DNA of 64,000 nt from JAWHQP01 sp032586195 (GCA_032586195.1 JAWHQP010000011.1:1-64000), one strand, 5' to 3'; positions 28,094 through 36,836 are shown, counted from the stretch's first letter. Numbers and translations are program-made. The notes: a model not told the origin generated them from the letters alone.

Positions 28094-29109
28094 CTATTTT
28101 TTTGCATAGAATAACGGTATTTCCGGTAATTCAATCGGTTCCGTATGACCTGTTTGTTGTGATTTGGCACAAGCATCGGCGGTAACGGATGCCACATAAC
28201 CATCCCAAGCGGTTGCTCCCTGTTTTAATTCACCTTGTATCACGCCATCCACAAAAGCTTGTAACTCAATATCATAAGCTTCGATAAAACGCTTTTTCCA
28301 ATCCATAAAAATTTCGCGTTGCAGCTGTCCTTCCTTACGTACCCATGCTAAATTCGGTTCAGGTAAGCTGACAATACCGTCTTCACCGATCACTTCACAT
28401 TGAATATCATAGCCGTAGTGACAATTAACGAAGATCTGGGTGGTAATAATAATGCCGGATTTAGTTTCCAGCGTGACGATTTGCGGGTCTTTCACACCTT
28501 CACGGGCTCTGGAAGTACTGCGCGGGAACTGCACTCGGGCGGATTTATAGTCATCATTCAACAACCAACGCAACACATCAATTTCGTGTACATGGCTATC
28601 TACTACTCCCATATCTGTGGTGTAACTTTCATTTACGGTCGGGTTGAAATGTTTACAGTTCACCATTAACGGGCGCCTACCACATTGTTGTCCAACGCAT
28701 TTTTCAGCGTGCGGTAAGTGCGATCGAAAGGCCGCATAAAACCGACTTGCAACAAGCGTTTGCCTTGTTTCAACTCTGTTTCTACAATGTTCTTACAGCC
28801 TTGCGCCGTCGTGGCAAGAGGTTTTTCACAAAAAACATATTTGCCCGCCTGAATAGCGGCTGTCACAAATTCCTCATGGCTTGGTCCCCAAGATGTCACT
28901 ATAACCGCATCTATCTCATCAGCATTAATCAATTCGTGCGGATCGGTATAAATCTTTGCGCCACCAGCTTTATCCGCAGCAGTTTTAGAGTTATCAGCGT
29001 TAAGATCGTTAACTGCAATTACTTTAGAAGCCGATATTTTATTTGTTAAGCGAAGGATATGATCTTGACCTATTGCTCCCGTTCCGAGTACGCCGATTCT
29101 AACTACCAT
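28094..29109 (-). pseudogene. iolG: Inositol 2-dehydrogenase-like gene with a frameshift
   Basis: Two adjoining frames (29109-28666 and 28666-28094) together give one full Gfo/Idh/MocA enzyme very like Bacillus IolG: IGVLGTGAIGQDHILRLTNK, YVFCEKPLATTAQGC, QVGFMRPFD in the first; MVVDSHVHEIDVLRWLL-like sequence, YGYDIQCEVIGEDGI and a C-terminal AWDGYVASVTADAC in the second. The break is at GGCGCCCGTTAATG, where the family has GxPLM; one missing base there restores the frame. The stop and restart share TAATG, so coupled translation of two halves is conceivable, but loss of function or a sequencing error is more likely. First gene of the minus-strand cluster. Confidence 0.88.
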
Positions 29110-29230
29110 ATTACACTCCCTATTTACTAAGTTACGTTTAATAATTTAACGATAGTAATTAGTATAGAAAAAAAGAAGGAATGGAAAATTTGAATTTTTG
29201 CTTTTTAATAGAGTGGAAATTAGGAAATTT

Positions 29231-29246
29231 TGCGAGATACATCACA
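29231..29246. promoter_or_regulatory. CRP-like site upstream of iolG
   Basis: TGCGA-GATACA-TCACA differs from TGTGA-N6-TCACA at one position. It lies about 120 bases upstream of the iolG-like start, a plausible place for catabolite activation of the whole minus-strand cluster. Confidence 0.5.
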
Positions 29247-29295
29247 TTTCTAACAAGGTATATTCAAAATCTTGTTATCAATTTTTCTTATATAT

Positions 29296-29379
29296 TCACC
29301 AATTACCATATTCCCGAGGCGAAGTGCCGATAACATTGAAAAATGTGAGAGTAAAAGAGCTAGTATTTACATAACCGAG
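29296..29379 (-). pseudogene. Orphan C-terminal fragment of an AraC-type regulator
   Basis: The minus strand encodes LGYVNTSSFTLTFFNVIGTS followed by PREYGNW and a stop. This is the second helix-turn-helix and tail of an AraC-family protein (compare the LGY..SSF...F....G.SP.EY pattern). Nothing upstream continues it: the homology ends where an uptake-signal pair begins at 29381. It is distinct from both intact AraC genes in the window, so a third regulator once stood beside the inositol cluster. Confidence 0.65.
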
Positions 29380-29380
29380 C

Positions 29381-29424
29381 AAAGGTGCGGTGCTGAAAAA
29401 CTCAATTTTTTGACACCGCACTTT
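29381..29424. repeat. Opposed uptake-signal pair truncating the AraC fragment
   Basis: AAAGGTGCGGTGCTGAAAAA faces TTTTTTGACACCGCACTTT. The left copy deviates from the exact signal by an inserted G. The remaining gene-free stretch between iolG and sodA (29110-29592) holds only the CRP-like site, the AraC fragment and the sodA terminator region. Confidence 0.65.
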
Positions 29425-29516
29425 GAGTTTCCATAATGAGAATATTTTTATTTAGCAATTAACAAACTAAATCCGTTTTATTAATTTTTTGACATACATA
29501 TTAGAATAAATATAAA

Positions 29517-29540
29517 AATAGGCACAATTTAGTGCCTATT
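29517..29540 (-). terminator. sodA terminator
   Basis: On the minus strand AATAGGCAC and GTGCCTATT form a 9-bp stem with a TAAATT loop, followed by TTTTAT. Confidence 0.8.
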
Positions 29541-29598
29541 CATTTTTTACAGGAATAATTATTTAGTGCCTATTCATTTTTTAAAGAAATAATTATTT
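29531..29598. repeat. 34-bp tandem duplication at the 3' end of sodA
   Basis: A 34-base unit starting AGTGCCTATTC occurs at 29531-29564 and again at 29565-29598, with two mismatches; a third partial copy begins at 29599. The second unit includes the sodA stop codon and the first overlaps the terminator stem, so the duplication copied half of the terminator. Confidence 0.85.
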
Positions 29599-30249
29599 AG
29601 TACAAGTATTGCTGGATAGTTTTTTGGCTAAACGTTCGTTAACGAAATCCCAGTTCACCACGTTCCAGAAGGTTTTAATGTATTCGGGACGACGGTTTTG
29701 AAATTTTAAGTAATAGGCGTGTTCCCAAACATCCAGAGCCAGCACCGGGTAGCCTTCGCAGCCGGCGATTTCTTTGCCCATATTCGGTGAATCCTGGTTG
29801 GCGGTTGAAACTACGGCTAATTTGTTTTCCTTGGTCAACACTAAAAATGCCCAGCCTGAACCGAAACGGGTAGTTGCCGCTTTTTCAAATTCCGCCTGAA
29901 ATGCTTCGAATGAACCGAAATCACGTTCGATTAAGTCTTTAATCTGCCCTGTCAACGGCACGTCTTTTTTCAGGCATTTCCAGAATAAGTTGTGATTTGC
30001 GACGCCGCCGACGTTATTGCGCACCGCGGTTAATTTATCCGCCGGCACTTTATGAAGATTGCGCAATAAATGGTTAGGACAGACATCACCGTATTCCGCC
30101 GCGATTTCAGGCAGACCTTCAAGCAGCGCGTTGGCATTGTTTACATAAGTTTGATGGTGTTTGCTGTGGTGGATTTCCATTGTTAGAGCATCAAAATAGG
30201 GTTCTAACGCATCATAGGCATAGCCTAACTCAGGGAGTTTGTAAGACAT
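29593..30249 (-). CDS. sodA: Superoxide dismutase, Mn type
   Basis: Dismutates superoxide in the cytoplasm. 218 residues, about a dozen more than E. coli SodA. Metal ligands are visible: His27 in MEIHHSKHH, the His of GGVANHNLFW, Asp and His in LDVWEHAYYLKFQNRRP. The glutamine of STANQDSP is the manganese-type second-sphere residue. In GGVANH a Val replaces the non-ligand His of the E. coli GGHANH. The C-terminus carries a short extra tail SSNTCTK. An FNR-like site overlaps the promoter. Confidence 0.96.
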   Translation of the reverse strand: MSYKLPELGYAYDALEPYFDALTMEIHHSKHHQTYVNNANALLEGLPEIAAEYGDVCPNHLLRNLHKVPADKLTAVRNNVGGVANHNLFWKCLKKDVPLTGQIKDLIERDFGSFEAFQAEFEKAATTRFGSGWAFLVLTKENKLAVVSTANQDSPNMGKEIAGCEGYPVLALDVWEHAYYLKFQNRRPEYIKTFWNVVNWDFVNERLAKKLSSNTCTK

Positions 30250-30300
30250 GAGATATTCCTTCTTCGTTTAGGTTAAATCGGCTATATACTAGCAATTAAT

Positions 30301-30314
30301 TTGATTAAGATCAT
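30301..30314 (-). promoter_or_regulatory. FNR-like site at the sodA promoter
   Basis: TTGATTAAGATCAT matches TTGAT-N4-ATCAA at nine of ten positions. A TATATA -10 candidate lies at 30283-30288 on the minus strand, putting the site near -32, over the -35 region. That placement fits repression without oxygen, as known for E. coli sodA. Confidence 0.5.
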
Positions 30315-30356
30315 TAAAAATACAAATTTTTAACAAAAAAATCTAATATGACCGAT

Positions 30357-30385
30357 AAAAAAGGCACTCCGCTATGGAAGTGCCG
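30357..30385 (-). terminator. maeB terminator
   Basis: On the minus strand GGCACTTCC-ATAGC-GGAGTGCC followed by TTTTTT, just after the maeB stop codon. Confidence 0.8.
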
Positions 30386-30401
30386 TTGAGCTTTATTCGG
30401 C

Positions 30402-32663
30402 TTACGCTTTTACTGCCGCGATAGCGATCATATTAATAATACGACGCACCGACGCGACCGGTGTTAAGATATGGGCGGATTTTGCCATGCCCATCAGAAT
30501 CGGGCCAACGGTAATCGGTGTTTCCACACCTTGCAGCAGATTCAGGCTGATACGAGCCGTTTCCATGTTCGGCATGATAAGCAGATTAGCCGCTCCTTTA
30601 ATCGGGCTGTCCGGCATGATTTCTTTACGCAGGTCTTCCGATAACGCCACGTCCGCGTGCATTTCACCGTCAATGATTAAGTCAGGCGCCTGGGTTTGCA
30701 CAAGTTGTAAAACTTCTCTCATTAGCACCGCACTTGCGTAGTTTGATGAGCCGTAATTTGAATGGGAAACTAAGGCAACCTGCGGTTCGATACCGAACTG
30801 ACGGACTTCTTCCGCCGCAAGCAAGGTGATTTCGGCCAGTTCTTGGGCGGTCGGTGTTTCATTCACAAAGGTGTCGGCAATAAAGAGATTGCGTTGTTTC
30901 AGCACCAAGCCGTTAACGCAGGACGGCGTGGATACGTTTTGCCGAGTACCGATAACTCTCTTGAGCACTTTTAAATGAGAGGCATAAGAACCCATTAAGC
31001 CGCATAACATTGCATCAACTTTACCTAAGCGCAGCAAGGTCGCCCCGATGAGGGTCGGATTAGTGCGTAATTCACGTTGGGCGGATACCGGCGTGACGCC
31101 GCTGCGTTTGCACAGATCGTAATAGGTTTGCCAACATTCTTTATGGAATTCATTATTGGTGATATCAATAATGTCGTAATCTTTGCCTGATTCGAGTTTC
31201 AATCCTAAGGATTTTGCCCGTTGTTGGATGACATCGGGACGACCGATAAGCACCGGTTTTGCAATGCCTTGCGTAACCGCTTCCTGAACCGCGTGAAGTA
31301 CACGGGGTTCTTCGCCGTCGGTTAAGAGAACATGTTTGGCGGTTTGTCTGGCTTGCTCGAATACCGGTTTCATAAACAAGCTGGTTTTGTACACGAATTG
31401 CAGTAATTTTTCCACATACGCGGCAAAATCGGCAATCGGGCGTGTGGCTACGCCGGTTTCCATCGCGGCTTTGGCCACCGCCGGAGCGATGCGGACGATT
31501 AAACGCGGATCGAACGGTTTCGGAATAATGTAATCCGGCCCGAAGGAGACTTCGGTATCGCCGTAGGCAGAGGAAACCACATCATTCTGTTCAGCCATGG
31601 CCAGATCGGCAATTGCGTGTACCGCCGCCATTTTCATTTCTTCATTAATTGTGGTTGCGCCGACATCCAAGGCGCCACGGAAAATGAATGGAAAACAAAG
31701 TACGTTATTCACTTGGTTCGGGAAGTCCGAGCGTCCCGTACATACGATCGCATCGGCGCGTGCCGCTTTGGCTTCAGGCGGAGTAATTTCAGGATTCGGA
31801 TTTGCCAGTGCCAAAATAAGCGGGCTGGCCGCCATGGTTTTCACCATTTCCTGAGTTAATGCACCTGCGGCGGAACAGCCAAGGAAAATATCCGCATTGG
31901 GAATTGCATCCGCCAGGGTGCGTTGACCGTTGTCATCAATGGCGTAGCGTTTTTTGGTTCCATCCATATGTTCGTCGCGGCCCTTGTAGATGACGCCTTT
32001 TGAGTCGCATACGGTAATGTTTTCACGTTTCATACCGAGGCTGACCAGCAAATTCAGGCAGGCGATAGAAGCCGCTCCGGCGCCTGATGCGACTAACCGT
32101 ACGTCTTCAATTTTTTTGTTTACGATGCGTAAGCCGTTTAACACCGCCGCCGAGCTGATAATAGCCGTACCGTGCTGATCGTCATGGAACACGGGAATTG
32201 ACATGCGTTCACGCAGTTTTTGTTCAATGTAGAAACATTCCGGCGCCTTAATATCTTCAAGGTTAATGCCGCCGAAAGTCGGCTCCAAGGCGGCGATCAC
32301 TTCGACCAGTTTATCCGGATCTTTCTCATTGATTTCAATATCGAATACGTCAACGCCGGCAAATTTCTTGAATAATACGCCTTTCCCTTCCATCACAGGT
32401 TTGCCCGCCAGAGCACCGATGTTGCCTAAACCTAATACGGCGGAACCGTTTGAAACCACTGCCACCAGATTGGCCTTGGCGGTATATTTGTAAGCAGCGG
32501 CGGGATTATCGGCGATTTCTAAACAAGGGAATGCGACGCCGGGAGAATAGGCGAGGGCCAGGTCACGTTGAGTGGCGAGAGATTTGGTCGGCGTGACTTC
32601 AATTTTTCCCGGTACCGGAAATTCATGAAAGTTTAATGCGGCTTGACATAATTGATCGTCCAT
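30402..32663 (-). CDS. maeB: NADP-dependent malic enzyme, MaeB type
   Basis: Oxidative decarboxylation of malate to pyruvate. 753 residues, the two-part MaeB layout: malic enzyme domain (about 1-425) with SLATQRDLALAYSPGVAFP, GKGVLFKKFAGVDVFDIEI and VFHDDQHGTAI; then a C-terminal phosphotransacetylase-like domain (about 430-753) ending in GPILMGMAKSAHILTP. The C-terminal domain is normally regulatory, sensing acetyl-CoA. A single gene with an AAAGAGGAAAAC ribosome-binding site. It is relevant to carbon flow at the C4/C3 node in succinate-forming Pasteurellaceae. Confidence 0.97.
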   Translation of the reverse strand: MDDQLCQAALNFHEFPVPGKIEVTPTKSLATQRDLALAYSPGVAFPCLEIADNPAAAYKYTAKANLVAVVSNGSAVLGLGNIGALAGKPVMEGKGVLFKKFAGVDVFDIEINEKDPDKLVEVIAALEPTFGGINLEDIKAPECFYIEQKLRERMSIPVFHDDQHGTAIISSAAVLNGLRIVNKKIEDVRLVASGAGAASIACLNLLVSLGMKRENITVCDSKGVIYKGRDEHMDGTKKRYAIDDNGQRTLADAIPNADIFLGCSAAGALTQEMVKTMAASPLILALANPNPEITPPEAKAARADAIVCTGRSDFPNQVNNVLCFPFIFRGALDVGATTINEEMKMAAVHAIADLAMAEQNDVVSSAYGDTEVSFGPDYIIPKPFDPRLIVRIAPAVAKAAMETGVATRPIADFAAYVEKLLQFVYKTSLFMKPVFEQARQTAKHVLLTDGEEPRVLHAVQEAVTQGIAKPVLIGRPDVIQQRAKSLGLKLESGKDYDIIDITNNEFHKECWQTYYDLCKRSGVTPVSAQRELRTNPTLIGATLLRLGKVDAMLCGLMGSYASHLKVLKRVIGTRQNVSTPSCVNGLVLKQRNLFIADTFVNETPTAQELAEITLLAAEEVRQFGIEPQVALVSHSNYGSSNYASAVLMREVLQLVQTQAPDLIIDGEMHADVALSEDLRKEIMPDSPIKGAANLLIMPNMETARISLNLLQGVETPITVGPILMGMAKSAHILTPVASVRRIINMIAIAAVKA

Positions 32664-32858
32664 ATAGTTTTCCTCTTTTTAATATAACTGATTAAATAGG
32701 ACAAATTATACACATTACTTAGGTTGAAAAATGTGATATTCCGCAATTTTTTACAAGTTTTTTACATCCTGTATCAATATTGTTTTAGTCTTGCGCAGGT
32801 TTGCTCTTTGACGTTAAAAGGGTAGAATGGCTCGGTCAGTTACGAAAATAGGAAGATT

Positions 32859-33554
32859 ATGCGTTTAGATAAATTTATTGCAGAAAATAGCGGACTCACC
32901 CGGTCGCAAGCGACGCGCGTTCTCCGTCAGGGCCGGGTGACGGTGAATGGCTGCGAGCAAAAGTGCGGTGCTGAAAAAGTGAGTTTTGCGGATCGGATTT
33001 GCTTAGACGGCGATTTACTGGAATGGGTCGAAGAGGGAGCCTATCTGATGTTTTATAAACCGCAGGGCTGTGTATGTTCCAATGATGACGGCGATTATCC
33101 CACCATTTTTCAGTTTTTCGAATATCCGTTGGCAGGCAGATTACATTGTGCGGGGCGATTGGATGCGGATACTACCGGGCTGGTGTTGTTAACCGATGAC
33201 GGGCAATGGTCGCATCGTATTACTTCGCCGAAACATCGTTGCGAGAAAACTTATTTGGTGACTTTGGCGGATCCGGTGGAAAGCCATTATCAACAGGCGT
33301 GTGAACAAGGTATTTTGCTGCGCGGGGAAAAATTGCCGACCAAGCCCGCGAAATTGGATATCATTGACGATTACAATGTGAACCTTACCATTAGCGAAGG
33401 TCGCTATCATCAGGTGAAACGAATGTTTGCCGCCCTTGGCAATAAAGTGACGGGGCTGCATCGCTGGCGGATTGGTGATGTTGTACTGGACGAGGGGTTG
33501 CAAGAAGGAGAATTTCGTTCCTTAACTCCGACTGAAATCAAATTTTTTAATTAG
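32859..33554 (+). CDS. rsuA: 16S rRNA pseudouridine-516 synthase
   Basis: 231 residues. An N-terminal S4-like RNA-binding domain (MRLDKFIAENSGLTRSQATR) precedes the RsuA-family catalytic domain with HCAGRLDADTTGLVLLTDDG (catalytic Asp in GRLDADT), SPKHRCEKTYLVTL and ISEGRYHQVKRMFAALGN. Closely matches E. coli RsuA along its length. The linker after the S4 domain contains a whole uptake signal read in frame as QKCGAEK. Followed after 14 bases by bcr, as in E. coli. Confidence 0.96.
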   Translation: MRLDKFIAENSGLTRSQATRVLRQGRVTVNGCEQKCGAEKVSFADRICLDGDLLEWVEEGAYLMFYKPQGCVCSNDDGDYPTIFQFFEYPLAGRLHCAGRLDADTTGLVLLTDDGQWSHRITSPKHRCEKTYLVTLADPVESHYQQACEQGILLRGEKLPTKPAKLDIIDDYNVNLTISEGRYHQVKRMFAALGNKVTGLHRWRIGDVVLDEGLQEGEFRSLTPTEIKFFN

Positions 33555-33568
33555 AGCGCGAGGTAACG

Positions 33569-34765
33569 ATGTCAAAACAGCAGCAATTCGGTTTTTTATT
33601 TATTGCTACCTTGGGCATTTTGTCCATGCTGCCGCCGTTGGGCGTAGATATGTACTTGCCGGCTTTTTTAGATATTGCCAAAGACTTAAATGTTGAATCT
33701 GAAGCAGTACAATACACCCTTACTTTTTTCACCTTTGGTATGGCGGCCGGGCAGCTGTTCTGGGGGCCTGTCGGCGATAGTTACGGTCGCAAGCCGATTA
33801 TTTTGCTCGGTGTTATTGTGGGGGCGATAACGGCATTTATTTTGACCGGTGTCAATTCAGTCGGTAACTTTACCGCGCTTCGTTTTGTACAGGGATTTTT
33901 TGGATCGGCGCCTGTCGTGTTGGTGGGGGCGTTGCTGCGGGATTTGTTCGATAAAAATGAATTGTCCCGCATGATGTCGATTATCACCCTGGTGTTTATG
34001 ATTGCACCGCTGCTTGCCCCTATTATCGGCGGTTATATTGTGAAATTTTTCCACTGGCACGTGATTTTTTATGTTATTTCCTTTGCGGGATTTTTGAGCG
34101 CTTTGCTGGTGTATTTTATCGTACCGGAAACGCATAAACGGGAAAACCGTATCCCGCTGCGGTTAAATATCATCGCCCGTAATTTTGTGACCGTGTGGAA
34201 GAAAAAAGAAGTGCTGGGCTATATGCTGACTTCGGGGCTGGGATTCGGCGGTATCTTTGCCTTTCTCACCGCGGGATCAATCGTTTATATCGGTTTGTAC
34301 GGCGTTTCCGTGGATCAGTTCGGTTACTTTTTTATGTTTAATATTGCCGTGATGACGGTATCCTCATTTATTAACGGTAAAATTGTGGCCAAGGTCGGGG
34401 CGGAAAGGATGCTGCAAGTAGGATTAGGCGTGCAGCTGGTTGCCGGCGTTTGGTTGATCTCAGTCGCTTTATTTGATCTCGGCTTCTGGCCGATGGCGGT
34501 GGGAATTGCCATTTTTGCCGGACAGAATTCCCTGATTTCGGCTAACGCGATGGCCTCTATTCTGGAAAAATTCCCCAATATGGCGGGCACCGCCAATTCA
34601 CTGGCGGGAAGCGTACGTTTCGGTATGGGGGCCTGTGTCGGTTTTATCGTGGCACATATGAAGATGGATACCGCCGCGCCGATGCTGCTTACCATGGGCA
34701 GCTGTGTGGCGCTGGCCGCGCTGTGTTATTACTTCCTCACTTATCGTACGATTAATAAGGAATAA
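33569..34765 (+). CDS. bcr: Bcr/CflA family drug efflux MFS transporter
   Basis: 398 residues, twelve predicted membrane segments. The DHA1 signatures are present: MLPPLGVDMYLPAF in TM1, GPVGDSYGRKPIILLG in the first loop and LAPIIGGYIV in TM5. The family exports bicyclomycin, sulfonamides and small peptides by proton antiport. rsuA-bcr is a conserved pairing. Confidence 0.92.
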   Translation: MSKQQQFGFLFIATLGILSMLPPLGVDMYLPAFLDIAKDLNVESEAVQYTLTFFTFGMAAGQLFWGPVGDSYGRKPIILLGVIVGAITAFILTGVNSVGNFTALRFVQGFFGSAPVVLVGALLRDLFDKNELSRMMSIITLVFMIAPLLAPIIGGYIVKFFHWHVIFYVISFAGFLSALLVYFIVPETHKRENRIPLRLNIIARNFVTVWKKKEVLGYMLTSGLGFGGIFAFLTAGSIVYIGLYGVSVDQFGYFFMFNIAVMTVSSFINGKIVAKVGAERMLQVGLGVQLVAGVWLISVALFDLGFWPMAVGIAIFAGQNSLISANAMASILEKFPNMAGTANSLAGSVRFGMGACVGFIVAHMKMDTAAPMLLTMGSCVALAALCYYFLTYRTINKE

Positions 34766-34768
34766 ACG

Positions 34769-35002
34769 ATGACCTTACAAAAATGTCCGGAGTGTCGGCG
34801 AAAAATCAGCGAAAGTGCCAAACTTTGCCCTCATTGCGGTTTTTCTTTTAATGAACAGGATTTGGAAAGATATCGGCAGGTTCTGGAACAACGCCGCATA
34901 CACAACCGGCAAATCAACCGAAGCTCGGCAAAGCTGCAATTTATCTGGCTGATTATTTTTGCTGTGGTTATCGGTGTAGCAGGCTGGTGGGTGAATAGTT
35001 AG
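34769..35002 (+). CDS. Small zinc-ribbon membrane protein
   Basis: 77 residues. An N-terminal zinc ribbon with two Cys pairs (CPECRRKISESAKLCPHCG) is followed by a charged helix and one C-terminal membrane segment (FIWLIIFAVVIGVAGWW). The topology suggests a tail-anchored inner-membrane protein with a cytoplasmic ribbon. Function unknown. It starts three bases after the bcr stop and ends the rsuA-bcr unit. Confidence 0.85.
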   Translation: MTLQKCPECRRKISESAKLCPHCGFSFNEQDLERYRQVLEQRRIHNRQINRSSAKLQFIWLIIFAVVIGVAGWWVNS

Positions 35003-35034
35003 ATTAAAGATACACTTCACAATGGTAAGTAATA

Positions 35035-35063
35035 AAAAGTGCGGTTTTCAACACCGCACTTTT
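35035..35063. terminator. Uptake-signal dyad terminator between the zinc-ribbon gene and tpiA
   Basis: AAAAGTGCGGT and ACCGCACTTTT form an 11-bp stem with a 7-base loop, followed by T-rich sequence on both strands. It serves two convergent genes. Confidence 0.85.
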
Positions 35064-35088
35064 CCTTTCAATAATAGGGAATAGGGCA

Positions 35089-35856
35089 TTAGGCTTTTGC
35101 CGCAGCCGCTGCTTTTACGATCACGGCGAAGGCGGGCGCTTTTAATGATGCGCCGCCGACTAATGCGCCGTCGATATCCGGCTGAGTGAATAATTCGGCC
35201 GCGTTGCTATCGTTGACGGAGCCGCCGTATTGGATAATGACCTGATCCGCTACCGCTGGTGATTTTGCCGCGATATGACCGCGGATGAACGCATGTACAG
35301 CCTGAGCTTGTGCCGGAGTGGCCGATTTGCCGGTACCGATTGCCCAGATTGGTTCGTATGCGATAACGGCACCGTTAAATGCTTCAACGCCCAGACTGTT
35401 GATAACGGCATCGATCTGGCGGGCGCAAACTTCTTCGGTTTTACCCGCTTCATTTTCCGCTTCGGATTCGCCGATACATAATACTGGCACTAAGCCCGCT
35501 TCTTTTAATACTGCGAATTTTTTTGCGATAAATTCGTCAGATTCCTTGTGGTATTGACGACGTTCCGAGTGGCCGATAATGATATATTTCGCCCCGAAAT
35601 CTTTTAACATTTCGACAGAAATATCACCGGTGAATGCGCCTTGTTTGTTTAAGTCCACATTCTGTGCACCCAAAGCAATGGTGGAACCTGCCAATGCGGC
35701 TTCGGCTTCCGCCAAGTACATAACGGGCGGCGCGATTGCCACATCACAACCGTTTACCCCTGCCAATTCTGCTTTTAACCCTGCGATCAATTCTTTTGTG
35801 AATGCTTTTGAACCGTTTAATTTCCAGTTACCCATCACTAAAGGACGACGTGCCAT
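35089..35856 (-). CDS. tpiA: Triosephosphate isomerase
   Basis: Interconverts dihydroxyacetone phosphate and glyceraldehyde 3-phosphate. 255 residues. Active-site residues are in place: Asn10 and Lys12 (MGNWKLNG), His96 (IIGHSERR), Glu168 (AYEPIWAIGTG) and the phosphate loop YGGSVNDSNA. I chose the ATG at 35856, preceded by CGGAGAAAAA; the longer start at 35880 lacks support. Confidence 0.98.
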   Translation of the reverse strand: MARRPLVMGNWKLNGSKAFTKELIAGLKAELAGVNGCDVAIAPPVMYLAEAEAALAGSTIALGAQNVDLNKQGAFTGDISVEMLKDFGAKYIIIGHSERRQYHKESDEFIAKKFAVLKEAGLVPVLCIGESEAENEAGKTEEVCARQIDAVINSLGVEAFNGAVIAYEPIWAIGTGKSATPAQAQAVHAFIRGHIAAKSPAVADQVIIQYGGSVNDSNAAELFTQPDIDGALVGGASLKAPAFAVIVKAAAAAKA

Positions 35857-36034
35857 AATTTTTCTCCGTTTGTAAGCCAATAAAAAACGCCTTTACTATA
35901 TCAAATTTTGCGGTGTGATTTAGCTTTTTTTACAGAATTTTTGATCTAGTAGATGATTCTTTTGTATTTAAAAGCTACAATCTACTGGATGAATTTTCTA
36001 TTTTTTGACCGATTTAACCTGATTTGAACCAGTT

Positions 36035-36487
36035 ATGATAAAAATTTTCAAAGCTGAACAATGGAATATTGATGTTTTACTGCCCTTGTTTGAGGAGTAC
36101 CGTTTGGCTCACGGTATGCAGGAAAACCCTGACCGCACCTTTGCTTTCTTAACCAATCGTATCCGTTTTAGCGAAAGTATCTTTTTTATCGCCACTGACA
36201 CCGAGTCAACGGATCCCCGGCAAAGTGCGGTGGGATTCATTCAGCTTTATCCGCGTCTGTCTTCCCTGCAATTACAGCGTTATTGGCAGCTTACCGATAT
36301 TTTTGTCAAAGATGTGCGGAAGAATAAAGCAGTCTATGCGGCGTTAATCGAAAAGGCGAAAGAATTCGTCAGTTTTACGCAATGCAATCGTTTGGTAGTG
36401 GAACAGAACCATCAGTTTCAGGATATTTGGCGGCGGGAAGGGTTTCGGCTCAACGATAAAAAAGCCGTGTTTGAATTAACCTGGTAG
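36035..36487 (+). CDS. GNAT-family acetyltransferase
   Basis: 150 residues. The GNAT fold is suggested by an N-terminal IKIFKAEQWNIDVLLPLFEEY, a central strand VGFIQLYPRLS, the acetyl-CoA-site region LTDIFVKDVRKNKAVYAALI and the C-terminal NRLVVEQNHQFQDIWRREGF. The usual Q/RxxGxG/A loop is replaced by DVRKNKAV, so cofactor binding is less certain. Substrate unknown. It is a single gene, with an in-frame uptake signal near 36223. Confidence 0.75.
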   Translation: MIKIFKAEQWNIDVLLPLFEEYRLAHGMQENPDRTFAFLTNRIRFSESIFFIATDTESTDPRQSAVGFIQLYPRLSSLQLQRYWQLTDIFVKDVRKNKAVYAALIEKAKEFVSFTQCNRLVVEQNHQFQDIWRREGFRLNDKKAVFELTW

Positions 36488-36504
36488 CAAGATTTAACCG
36501 ATGA

Positions 36505-36532
36505 AGAAAAAGCCCTTACAGCAGGGCTTTTA
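36505..36532. terminator. Bidirectional terminator overlapping the yggU stop codon
   Basis: AAAGCCCT (36509-36516) pairs with AGGGCTTT (36523-36530), with A and T runs outside. The yggU stop codon overlaps the inner edge of the stem. It also ends the plus-strand acetyltransferase gene. Confidence 0.85.
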
Positions 36533-36803
36533 TTTCATCGGGAATGTGTTTCGGCGCGGGAATAAACAGCTGTTTGTGGCGGCTGAATTTACCCCGTTCG
36601 ATAAGAATCGCGCTTTTCGGCACTTTGCACTGCTTGCTGAAATATTTTAGCAAATGAGCATTGGCGGCGCCGTCAACGGGCGGCGCGGTAATGCTGACTT
36701 TCAATTCATCATCATGCAAGCCCAAGATTGCGTCTTTACTGGCCTTCGGTTGCAGAAAGAGACGTATTCTCAATCCTTCCGCCGTTTGTTCAATGGCTGC
36801 CAT
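36516..36803 (-). CDS. yggU: YggU/DUF167 family protein
   Basis: 95 residues. It matches E. coli YggU: LRIRLFLQPKASKDAILGLH, KVSITAPPVDGAANAHLLKY and GKFSRHKQLFI. Function unknown; a small alpha/beta fold is known. The ATG at 36803 is the family start. A GTG at 36830 lies inside an uptake signal that fills the gap after yggT, so it is unlikely to be used. Confidence 0.92.
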   Translation of the reverse strand: MAAIEQTAEGLRIRLFLQPKASKDAILGLHDDELKVSITAPPVDGAANAHLLKYFSKQCKVPKSAILIERGKFSRHKQLFIPAPKHIPDEIKALL

Positions 36804-36836
36804 TATGGTAAAAACTCTAATTTTTGACACCGCACT

